From CAIMWS01 sp964409245 (GTDB lineage: Bacteria > Verrucomicrobiota > Verrucomicrobiia > Limisphaerales > UBA1319): 64,000 bases of DNA. Below, in pieces: positions 25,079-32,970 of this stretch. Where the stretch lies: positions 17,436-81,435 of the forward strand of contig CAYPCQ010000027.1 of the NCBI GenBank assembly GCA_964409245.1, given 5' to 3'. The notes beneath the pieces were generated by a model that was not told where the DNA came from, searched no databases, and saw nothing but the letters and a program-made list of their open reading frames with translations. The position numbers and the translations under genes were made by a program. Each line of letters begins with the position of its first letter. Position 1 is the first letter of the stretch.

Positions 25079-27178
25079 ATGAAAAAGCCATTCACAACAG
25101 CACAGCGGGTTGGGGTATTCATCTTTTCGGGATTCTTGTTCGGACCACAGCCTGCAAAAGGGGCACAATTGAGTGCTCTCGATGTTCCAGCACCAATAAC
25201 GTTGATCAGGGCTGCCTGTGATGCCCAAGGCAACACGTATATCTTGGGAACCTTTCAGACCAGCTTGACTATAGCAGGCAAAACTCTTGTGTCTAGAGGC
25301 GGAACTGCTGACTATGTTCTTGCGCGTTATGAGCCTGACGGCAGCGTTGGATGGGCGATTAGCTATGGCACAGCCCGCAGGGGCGATGGTGGTTCGTCTG
25401 TTGATTCCAGGACGTGGCTCTTCATAGGGCCAAACGGAATTTTCGTCACGGGATCGACACCGGGCAGTCTTCACATACAGGACACAGCCGGTAACGTCAT
25501 AGATTCCGCATACGCTCCGAGCAACAGAGCTGGCGGCGGGGACGGTTTTTTGTTTTGCTTCAGCTTTACTGGAGTCGCAACCTGGCAGGCATCAATTAAC
25601 GGCTTCTCGGCGGGTGATGCGGGCCGGGCTGTGGCTTTTGACGCAAGCGGCAATATTTATTGGGTGGGAAGTTTTAACGGCTGTTGTCCCAGCCAGGGAG
25701 GGGCCACCTTGACAGGGGGTGACGGAACAACAGTTCCTCTTTCATCGCCCAGCTACGGAACAGCTTTTCTTGCTAAAATGTCCCCGGTTGGCACTCCCAT
25801 GTGGGTGGTAAAGGCATATAATCGGGACACGGAATTTGACTTGGTCACGGTTGACACTTTGGGTGGCGTTTATGTTGGCGGATTTACCAGATCGTGGTGG
25901 CCTGGCGCTTCGACGATTGTAGTGAACTCCGACGGCTCCACCAGATCGCTGAGTAATCCCGGACTGGCTTCGCACCCTTTCGTAAAGTTTAATTCTGCTG
26001 GCATCTTGCAGTGGTCCGCCTCGATCTTCGGCGCGCCGGGAGGCAACGTAGATACAGATTTCGCGGAACTATACGAACTTTGTGCCACCACAGGGGACTT
26101 TATTGCAGTGGCTGGCCGTTATGCCTCCAGCACAGTGACGTTTTCAAGCACCGATGGGGCCTATAAACAATTGATTCGAGGCAATGATTATGACGGATTT
26201 GTCGCCTTATATACGCCGGAAGGGAAGGCCGCGTGGGCGGTTGATATAGGCGGACCGCTGGACCAATCGGTTTCTGCTTTGAGCGCCGGAACCTCGGATT
26301 TGTGGGTGGGCGGCACGACCACAGGGGGCATTAATATGCCGGGAGTGGCCCTCCCCGGGCAAGGAGGGTCGGATGGTTTTGTGCTGCAAATGGATTTCGC
26401 CGGAAACGTTTTAGGCGCGGCTCTTGTTGGGGGGCCGTATCTTGACGCCCTCACAAGCTTGGAAGGGCGAGACGGCCTCACGATGATTGCAGGCAACGAA
26501 GGCGGCAGCTTCGAGGCACTGGGGGTGCAAATCCCAAACGCTGGGCCGTTCGTATTGACAAGTTTTGTGCCTGCTCTAGATACTGAGAACCCCGTCATCA
26601 CCGGGTGCCCGGCGAATATCACGGTGGGCAATGATCCCAATGTGTGTGGGGCGATGGTGAGTTGGATTGAGCCAACCGCCACGGACAATGTGGGTGTGGC
26701 GAGTTTCACCTCGGATCATAAGCCGGGCGATAGTTTCCCAGTGGGCACCACCACTGTGACTTACACGGCCAAGGATGCGGCAGGAAACATGGCGGTCTGC
26801 AGCTTTACTGTGACAGTTGAGGATTTGGAAAAACCAGTCATCAGTGGCGTGGCTTTGACGCCGGATAACCTTTGGCCCGCGAACCACAAACTCGTGATGG
26901 TAGCCGTCGATTATTCTACGGGAGACAACTGCGGCGTGGCTTTCTTTTCATTGAGTGCTGTGAGCAATGAACCCGACAATGGTTTGGGCGACGGCGATCA
27001 ACCGAACGATATCCAACTGATCCCGGGCGACCAGCACCACCTCTACCTGCGGGCTGAACGGTCCGGCGGCGGAAGTGGGCGAGTTTACACGATCACGATC
27101 AAATGCACAGATGTCAACGGCAACACCGCGACGCAAACGAGGACGGTTGCGGTGCCGCACGACTCAAGGAAAAAATAG
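25079..27178 (+). CDS. Secreted SBBP-type beta-propeller protein with HYR domains
   Basis: A 699-residue exported protein of adhesive or surface type. The signal peptide is about 1-29. Residues 35-490 form repeats of about 60-80 residues with GNTYILGTF, GNIYWVGSF, GGVYVGGFT and DLWVGGTT cores, typical of SBBP seven-bladed propellers. From about 500 a HYR domain begins (ENPVITGCPANITV, WIEPTATDN, TVTYTAKDAAGN, FTVTVED), and a second related domain (KPVISGVALTPDNLWPANH) runs to about 690. No catalytic residues are apparent. Its role may be extracellular matrix or adhesion, by family analogy. It is the last of the secreted group before the restriction genes, which are convergent with it. Confidence 0.78.
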   Translation: MKKPFTTAQRVGVFIFSGFLFGPQPAKGAQLSALDVPAPITLIRAACDAQGNTYILGTFQTSLTIAGKTLVSRGGTADYVLARYEPDGSVGWAISYGTARRGDGGSSVDSRTWLFIGPNGIFVTGSTPGSLHIQDTAGNVIDSAYAPSNRAGGGDGFLFCFSFTGVATWQASINGFSAGDAGRAVAFDASGNIYWVGSFNGCCPSQGGATLTGGDGTTVPLSSPSYGTAFLAKMSPVGTPMWVVKAYNRDTEFDLVTVDTLGGVYVGGFTRSWWPGASTIVVNSDGSTRSLSNPGLASHPFVKFNSAGILQWSASIFGAPGGNVDTDFAELYELCATTGDFIAVAGRYASSTVTFSSTDGAYKQLIRGNDYDGFVALYTPEGKAAWAVDIGGPLDQSVSALSAGTSDLWVGGTTTGGINMPGVALPGQGGSDGFVLQMDFAGNVLGAALVGGPYLDALTSLEGRDGLTMIAGNEGGSFEALGVQIPNAGPFVLTSFVPALDTENPVITGCPANITVGNDPNVCGAMVSWIEPTATDNVGVASFTSDHKPGDSFPVGTTTVTYTAKDAAGNMAVCSFTVTVEDLEKPVISGVALTPDNLWPANHKLVMVAVDYSTGDNCGVAFFSLSAVSNEPDNGLGDGDQPNDIQLIPGDQHHLYLRAERSGGGSGRVYTITIKCTDVNGNTATQTRTVAVPHDSRKK

Positions 27179-27322
27179 GAGTGCGAACGGAGGCCACGGT
27201 TTGCGCATACTTGAGGTTTGCCCATGTTGGGGGTGGCTTACTGATTATGTGCTACGGATGGCTGAAGTATGTTTATTACATCGTGAATAGCGAACCTTAG
27301 AACCTCGCCAGCACGACGTGAA

Positions 27323-28681
27323 TTAGGATTCGGCAAACCAACAAAAGGACTGAAGATTCAGTAGTTCAGTGTTTTGCGTTCTCTTTTCTAATGTTTCAAG
27401 TAATCGTGAGGCGGTTGTTATTGCATAATTAGCTGTCTGCGTGTTTATTTTCCACCCTCGACCTTTAGGTAAATCCTTAACACAAAGCATCCCTCGAATT
27501 TCCCCAGTTACTTCTCCACCTGTAATCAAACGTGTGACATGGCGATAGTCCACTAGTTCCCGAAAACCTTGCCTAACTGTGACATGGAGGTCGGAATTCT
27601 TCACCTCTAGCAGAACAATTCGGCGGTTTTGGTTGCGATCTCTGCAGTCAACAACTATATCGGGGCGAAGCTCACTTAATGAATCCTCATAGCTTTCCAG
27701 AATCCGGGCGTAATCCTGTATGTCAGTGCTTGGATTATCGTTACTGTAGCAGATACTCAAATCATTCGGTTTCCTTTGATAAAAAACGGTGATCTTGACA
27801 CCGCTTAGATTGCCCATTTGCGCGAACCAATCTGCCCCTTGGATTCTATGTGAAATTGGTGTCACTAGGGGAGGGTTGCTAGCGCCTGTGCGTAGTAAAT
27901 TCACAATGGCAAACAAAATGAACAATTCAAATAACTTGTTTTCATCAGGCCACCGAAGACCTTCACGGATCACCCTAAGGATTGCTTCCTTTGAGGATTT
28001 TTCTCCGCAGACTGAAATATAACGACCGAAGTGTGCGAATATTGCCGCCGCAAGACATGAACGGCGCTGTCGCGCCCGAGATACCAGGCGGTTTGATAGG
28101 TTTTTTACAGATGCATCCGTCGATTCGACTATCCTCCGATAGTGCGGATTATGACGGATGTGGTTAAGGTTCCTTTGGAGATCCTCCAATTGACTCCACC
28201 AGGAATCTTTATTATTGGATCGTCGGCCACCCCAGTGTTGAAAAAGCATTTTAACATCGTCGTTGTGCCTTTCGACTAGGAAAGCCAGCATTCTATTTTC
28301 GGGCAAGTCAAAACTTCGTTTGGCGTCTAAGCATACAAAAGATGTCGGACGTGTGACCTGCAGCGGAACTGTCTGAGCCCAGTTTATGGCACCTCGGATT
28401 TGACCATTTATTACATGGAACTGCCTTGTTGTGGCAGACCGCAGTGTCTGGAGATGTGTCACAATATCCTTCGCAAACAGTCTGGTATGCTCGTTGAGCA
28501 AAAAGGAAAGCCTCACCAGTTCATCCAAGTCAATAATCCGGTAGGTTCCGATTTGTAGGCCACAACTTTCCAGGGAGCCAGCGACGTCAAATTCTCTCAG
28601 TTTCCCTGATTGAACATACACACCCAAGAGTTGTTGGGCTGTATAGCGGAGGATGGTTTCACTTAGGTTAGCCATTTTCAC
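27323..28681 (-). CDS. McrC-like nuclease subunit of a modification-dependent restriction system
   Basis: A 452-residue protein of the McrC/DUF2357 group. The central region RGAINWAQTV, RSFDLPENRMLAFLVERH is the typical McrC core. The C-terminal PD-(D/E)xK nuclease has Asp341 (LRPDIVVD) and Glu359-Val-Lys361 (LLEVKNS). McrC proteins bind and stimulate McrB rings and provide the nuclease that cuts methylated or otherwise modified foreign DNA. The start codon lies within the end of the mcrB-like gene (14-bp overlap), so both form one operon. No methylase gene is nearby, which fits a type IV system. Confidence 0.82.
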   Translation of the reverse strand: MKMANLSETILRYTAQQLLGVYVQSGKLREFDVAGSLESCGLQIGTYRIIDLDELVRLSFLLNEHTRLFAKDIVTHLQTLRSATTRQFHVINGQIRGAINWAQTVPLQVTRPTSFVCLDAKRSFDLPENRMLAFLVERHNDDVKMLFQHWGGRRSNNKDSWWSQLEDLQRNLNHIRHNPHYRRIVESTDASVKNLSNRLVSRARQRRSCLAAAIFAHFGRYISVCGEKSSKEAILRVIREGLRWPDENKLFELFILFAIVNLLRTGASNPPLVTPISHRIQGADWFAQMGNLSGVKITVFYQRKPNDLSICYSNDNPSTDIQDYARILESYEDSLSELRPDIVVDCRDRNQNRRIVLLEVKNSDLHVTVRQGFRELVDYRHVTRLITGGEVTGEIRGMLCVKDLPKGRGWKINTQTANYAITTASRLLETLEKRTQNTELLNLQSFCWFAES

Positions 28682-30608
28682 GCTCCAAAGTCACGTCCTG
28701 GTCAGCTAGACCCTCGGCTTTCTCGACAGCGTTCATAGCCGGAAGGTATGCCCGTGCAGCTTCATCAAGGAAGGTTGTCCAGTAATCCTCCGGCTTTGCC
28801 TGTTTGTGCACTGCCGACTTGAAATCTTTCAAATCCTCTGGAGTCAGACCTTCCAACTGCGGAATCACGTACATCGCTATCGCCTCTCCCATGGCGGTTT
28901 GCCACTCAACCGGGTTATCCTCAGAAAATCGCTTTTGCAAGTAACTTGCCATGTCTATTAAAAGTGCGGGTCCTAACTGCCTAACACTGGTGATTCTTTC
29001 CCACAGCGCGCAAAGCAAACCAGCTCGTTCGCCGCTCATTTCAAGTCCTTTCACAAGTGCCTCGCTGTGAATAACTTTTAACCCATCGGATGTGGGAACT
29101 GGGATGTGGATAAATGCAAATCTCCGGAGGAATGCGAAAGACATTTCGTACAGGCTGGCTTTATCGTCGGTATTCAATGTGGCAATCATGCGCCATTCTG
29201 AAGGTACTTTATAGACATAGAAACTATCGTCATGATATTGCCCTTCGATGTTTTCTCCTTCTTTTCCTTCGCCGTGCTCAGAGTTCGGAATTACTACAAT
29301 TCGGCGCCCTTCATGCAAATAGGGGAGTTCGCAAGCGTGGCCGGATAAAATCGTGAAAAACTGCCCAAAGGCCTTGTCAACATCGGCCCGATTGAGCTCA
29401 TCAATCACCAACCAGCGAGAGTCTGTGTTGCCCGATTTGGGCTTGTGGAAACACTCAAGAAACTTGCCCTGCTGAAATACGAGTCCACCGTGCCCGGATG
29501 CGGGATTGGGTACGTATCCGCCAACAGTATCGAGAGCCGTCCAGTCCGTGGTAGCGGTCGTAAATAAATAGGTGGAACACCAATGTGCCTGGGCAGCGAC
29601 TGCCGCCACTGTTTCAGCTATTGTCGTTTTAGCAGTACCAGGAACGCCAGTAATTATTATGTGCTTGCCAGCTTTAATAGCAGCCCAAATACATGTTAGT
29701 ATTTGGACTAATGGAATGCCAAAAAGTTTTTCCCGAAGGAGATTTTCGCATGTTTTTACAGGGTCAAGTGGCGGTGGCTGTGGTGGCTGTGGTGGCTGTG
29801 GTGGCTGTGGTGGCTGTGGTGGCTGTGGAACCACATGGTATGCTTCCTGGAGTTTATTTTTTTCAGCATCTCCCATTTCGAGTGATATAAAGTTATCTAC
29901 GTTTGAAATCGTTGTATTAGTCTGTTGATGAATAATAACGCGAGCGCCATCACGTTTATTACATGACAATAAATAGGTCCAAAGTCTTCTTTGAACTTGG
30001 TTTTGAACACCAGTGATCGTCGATCTCTGGTTAGGAATGGTTTTAATAAAATCTTTAGTAATAATATCTATTTCTGCGCGCAATGCTATTAATGTTGGAA
30101 GATCATTAGGAATATTATAATTATTCAGATCTTGAACTTTAAGGCGATTTATAAACCATTGCTGTAATAGTGGTATTTTACAGGCTTCAATAAGTGTGGT
30201 GCGAATGAACACGGGCAAAATGAGAACATTATTATTATTAATGCCTTTTAAAATATCTTTAGCGGGAATAACGTTAACCTCTAGTGTGCGACACCATGCG
30301 TTTGGCGGGTGCCACACACACAAGATATCGGCATCACACTTGGTCAAATCCTCCAACTGGTTGCAAGTGAAATTCGTCCAAAAATCCTTCAAATCCTCTG
30401 CGGCGGCAATACGTAAAAGGAATTGTTTGCTTTTATTGTCGATCGTGTAGGCGTATTTGTTTCCATTAATATATCTTATGTTTCCTTGGTCAAACCTGCC
30501 CAAAATAATGTGCTTGATAACTTCTGAAGGTCTTTTTGTGTTTTGCAGTAAAATGTTGTGGTTGTTGGGCTCGCTTGTTCTAAGCACTTCGATGTATTGG
30601 TGTGGCAT
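28668..30608 (-). CDS. McrB-like AAA+ ATPase with unrecognised N-terminal domain
   Basis: A 646-residue motor subunit. Residues 1-255 match nothing I know and are AT-rich at the DNA level; in McrB relatives this position holds the reader domain for modified DNA. A PQPPQPP-type linker of six 9-bp repeats (29773-29826) leads to the AAA+ domain: Walker A GVPGTAKTT (321-329, variant of GxPGTGKT), Walker B WLVIDELNRAD with Asp403-Glu404, the MIATLNTDD sensor and LRRFAFIHIP arginine-finger region, as in McrB (GTP- or ATP-driven). AAAGG lies 10 nt before the ATG at 30608. Base composition of the N-terminal half differs clearly from the flanks, suggesting transfer. Confidence 0.83.
   Translation of the reverse strand: MPHQYIEVLRTSEPNNHNILLQNTKRPSEVIKHIILGRFDQGNIRYINGNKYAYTIDNKSKQFLLRIAAAEDLKDFWTNFTCNQLEDLTKCDADILCVWHPPNAWCRTLEVNVIPAKDILKGINNNNVLILPVFIRTTLIEACKIPLLQQWFINRLKVQDLNNYNIPNDLPTLIALRAEIDIITKDFIKTIPNQRSTITGVQNQVQRRLWTYLLSCNKRDGARVIIHQQTNTTISNVDNFISLEMGDAEKNKLQEAYHVVPQPPQPPQPPQPPQPPQPPPLDPVKTCENLLREKLFGIPLVQILTCIWAAIKAGKHIIITGVPGTAKTTIAETVAAVAAQAHWCSTYLFTTATTDWTALDTVGGYVPNPASGHGGLVFQQGKFLECFHKPKSGNTDSRWLVIDELNRADVDKAFGQFFTILSGHACELPYLHEGRRIVVIPNSEHGEGKEGENIEGQYHDDSFYVYKVPSEWRMIATLNTDDKASLYEMSFAFLRRFAFIHIPVPTSDGLKVIHSEALVKGLEMSGERAGLLCALWERITSVRQLGPALLIDMASYLQKRFSEDNPVEWQTAMGEAIAMYVIPQLEGLTPEDLKDFKSAVHKQAKPEDYWTTFLDEAARAYLPAMNAVEKAEGLADQDVTLERENG
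29773..29826. repeat. Six tandem 9-bp repeats (GGTGGCTGT)
   Basis: Six perfect copies in a row within the mcrB-like gene. On the minus strand they encode a Pro-Pro-Gln-type linker between the N-terminal domain and the AAA+ domain. Since the unit is a multiple of three, copy-number slippage would change linker length without breaking the frame. Confidence 0.95.
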
Positions 30609-30825
30609 GATTATTGACCTTTCAATTAGGCTGTGGCTGGAGGGATACGAGTTCTTTCAGCAGGAAAAACACATGGAATTGCATGCCTTGCGCATATTTT
30701 AAACCCATGGAAGGAACCAGGGACGAGTCCAGTTAATAGTTTTTCATGGCTCATTGGCTTAATTGAGGGATTCATTGGCTAAAGGTCAAATGGAAAAAGT
30801 GAAATAATTTGCGTTTCCGTGAGAC

Positions 30826-31234
30826 GATTTGACCCGCTGCTGCGTAGCACGTCGAAAAATTGAATTGGCGTTATTTTGACGCATACCCTTGGTGTTGGTG
30901 CGTTGCCTGTCAAAAAGTTGGGGCTATAGGATATAAGGCCTTGGGAATGAATTGGTTGTGAATAATCATCAAAGGCCAAGCGAAGCTTCTGGCCTTTTTT
31001 GGAGGAAATCCAGGCAATAACCATCCCTGCCATCGGCTCCCCAGCCTGGCCGTCCTCTCGAATGCAGTATTTTCGAGTTGCTGCCTCATAAACCTGCCGG
31101 CCAGGGGGTTGTTTTTCCCGCATCCGGCAAAACTCTGATGCTCCTGGATTATTACCTGGAGGCTCCGAAATCACCAGCGGTCTGCAACGAACGCGGGAAA
31201 ATTTGCAGTAAACGCAGGTACGAGTCATTTTGGC
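30826..31234 (+). repeat. Interspersed repeat R2, copy 3
   Basis: Same orientation as copy 2; it begins GATTTGACCCGCTGCTGCG and ends TACGAGTCATTTTGGC. With copy 2 it brackets the block holding the secreted-protein group and the McrBC-like genes. No other element is evident in 30609-31513. Confidence 0.8.
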
Positions 31235-31513
31235 ACCCCTTTCGGATGCCACCCCCCCTTCGCCATCACCCAAAAAAATGGGATAATCATTTGGAGGGCC
31301 TTTAATCGAAAGCTCAAAAACCGGAGACAATCACCATGCCTCAAAAACTGTATTATTCCCCGCAGATAAACCGATTCATCATTACCTGCCCACCAATCCG
31401 CCAAAGTAAAAGCCCACAGCGGATCACTTAAATCCAGTCGTTGTTCGCCGGGTCGCAGGAACCCAGCCTGCAGGAAAACCATCCCAAAAAACAAAAACGA
31501 AAGGACCAAAAAT

Positions 31514-31720
31514 ATGGCTATCACGTTTGAAGCCAACTACAGCAAGAAACTCGGTTTGCCGGGTTTTTCATCTCACCAGTATTCCGTGACTGTTAAGACG
31601 GAACTCACCGATATCAAGCAGGTTGAACTGGAAAGTGCGCGTCTGTATGCGCTGCTTCAATCCTGCGTGGACCGCGATATTCAAGAACAGGGGTATCTGC
31701 CCCACCTTGAACACAGCCCA
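31514..31720 (+). pseudogene. Truncated small protein gene interrupted by RAYT remnant C
   Basis: An ATG at 31514 opens 69 codons of protein-like sequence (ITFEANYSKKLGLPGFSSHQ, YSVTVKTELTDIKQVELESA, LLQSCVDRDIQEQG). At 31721 the sequence becomes the RAYT tail repeat, and the remaining frame is translation of that repeat. The N-terminal motif looks like a small conserved protein that I remember from planctomycete and verrucomicrobial genomes but cannot name. The natural C-terminus is missing. Confidence 0.5.
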
Positions 31721-31902
31721 GCGCCGGTTTCTGGACACCTTGGGCGAGGCGTGCGTCAAGACCGATGGGCGCGTAAATGCCGATTGCCTGATGGCCAGTC
31801 ACTTCCACAGGGATTCACGGAGGGAAAAGGGAATGGCCACGAAAGAGCGCAAAGGGCACAATGAGGAAAAAGGGTCAGATTTCAGATTTCAGATTTCGCA
31901 TG
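31721..31902 (+). pseudogene. RAYT transposase remnant C
   Basis: 182 bp matching 20902-21083 base for base as read. It encodes RRFLDTLGEACVKTD and CLMASHFH and then the same noncoding tail. It lacks the N-terminal part of the transposase and cuts into the gene starting at 31514. Confidence 0.82.
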
Positions 31903-31906
31903 CGCG

Positions 31907-31948
31907 TTACCCTGGGCTGGATTATCGCCGCCCCTTTGGGGCTTTCTA
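31907..31948 (+). repeat. Palindromic interspersed repeat (CCCTGGGCTGGATTA type)
   Basis: CCCTGGGCTGGATTA is followed by a CGCCCCTTTGGGGC hairpin. Close relatives lie at 63818-63855 and, inverted, at 63930-63973. The rest of 31949-32151 shows nothing I can identify. Confidence 0.65.
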
Positions 31949-32151
31949 ATGACGGCAACCTGGCGAGCGATTCGCTTTGGTGTAACCGATCCCGCCCGGC
32001 GGACAAGTGTGCGTCGATAGGCACACTTTGGCGTTAACCTGGCATAAACAATGGTTGCCTGGCGGGAGCAAGGACCGGGTGCCGGAGGAGGTGTCCAGCG
32101 GGGAGGCGCCAGGCCCGGCGGGTTTTACACCAGAGCCTTGGGCAGGCAATA

Positions 32152-32919
32152 TTACTTCGGCTGCCAGGCGATGGCGTTGGCCACGATCTGGCCATACACG
32201 GGATTGTCAAAATCCCGGGAGCTATGGCCGGATTGCAGGTAGATAAGCATTCCCTTTCCGGCGGGTTCGAGCCAGCCGGCCCGGTCCTGCAGGTAGGTTT
32301 TGCCGTTTTTGGCATGGGTGTATTTGACGCCCAGCAGGATGGTCTTCGGACGGGTGAGCACATGGTTCAGGTAAACTTCCGTGTCTTCAAGCTCCACGCC
32401 CGGCAATGCCGCCGCGCTGGAGGAGTTTTCCCGCGTATATTGGATCTTGCCCGGGTATTGGACTGCGTGGGTGGTGACGAAATGGTCCGGGGCCAGGTTC
32501 ACCAGTTCCAGATCGACTTTTTCAATCCACTTATACCCGCTGGCCTCCAGGCCGCCTTCCGGCAAGCTCACCCCCAGGAAGGAGAACCATTCCCGGTTGC
32601 CGCGTTTCAAGGAGCTGATGGAGTGGTGCAGCACCACCAATTTCCCGCCCCGGCGGGTGTAGTCGATGAAGGCCAGCTCCGCTTTCTCCGCCAGCTTGAA
32701 ATGGAGGTAAACCACCACCGCGGAGAATGGCTGAAGGTCCGCCGGAAGGGCGTCCTGGGCGATGATGCGGCTGTCGATTTGGGCGGCGGCCTTCAGCTTG
32801 CGGGCCAGGGTTTCCATGGCCGGGAATTCATCCGCCACGATGAGCACCTCCGCCCGGAGTGCTGCGCACGCCGCCAGCCAGAGGACGATTAAGAGACCGG
32901 TGATGTTGAGTTTACGCAT
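32152..32919 (-). CDS. Secreted ThuA-domain protein
   Basis: A 255-residue exported protein (signal peptide about 1-23, LLIVLWLAACAALRAE). It has the class I glutamine amidotransferase-like ThuA fold: FSAVVVYLH, FIDYTRRGGKLVVLHHSI, a YTREN...EDTEVYLN stretch, RPKTILLGVKYTH, and a final MLIYLQSGHS. ThuA domains are common in Planctomycetes and Verrucomicrobiota and are linked to sugar utilisation, but their reaction is not established. The GKLVVLHH segment lacks the nucleophilic Cys of amidotransferases, as in most ThuA proteins. It follows the propeller protein gene by 51 bp on the same strand. Confidence 0.85.
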   Translation of the reverse strand: MRKLNITGLLIVLWLAACAALRAEVLIVADEFPAMETLARKLKAAAQIDSRIIAQDALPADLQPFSAVVVYLHFKLAEKAELAFIDYTRRGGKLVVLHHSISSLKRGNREWFSFLGVSLPEGGLEASGYKWIEKVDLELVNLAPDHFVTTHAVQYPGKIQYTRENSSSAAALPGVELEDTEVYLNHVLTRPKTILLGVKYTHAKNGKTYLQDRAGWLEPAGKGMLIYLQSGHSSRDFDNPVYGQIVANAIAWQPK

Positions 32920-32970
32920 GGCAGGGCAGCCTAACGGATGCGCCGATCCTGCGCAACCACGGCCTCGCGC

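Noticed and set aside
29773..29826. Tandem repeat as a CRISPR array or an on/off phase-variation switch
   Set aside because: There are no spacers, and the 9-bp unit cannot shift the frame; only linker length can vary.
31225..31536. 103-codon minus-strand frame with a hydrophobic start (FLVLSFLFFGMVFLQAG)
   Set aside because: It runs into R2 copy 3 and has no family features. It could be a fragment of a membrane protein but cannot be supported as a gene.
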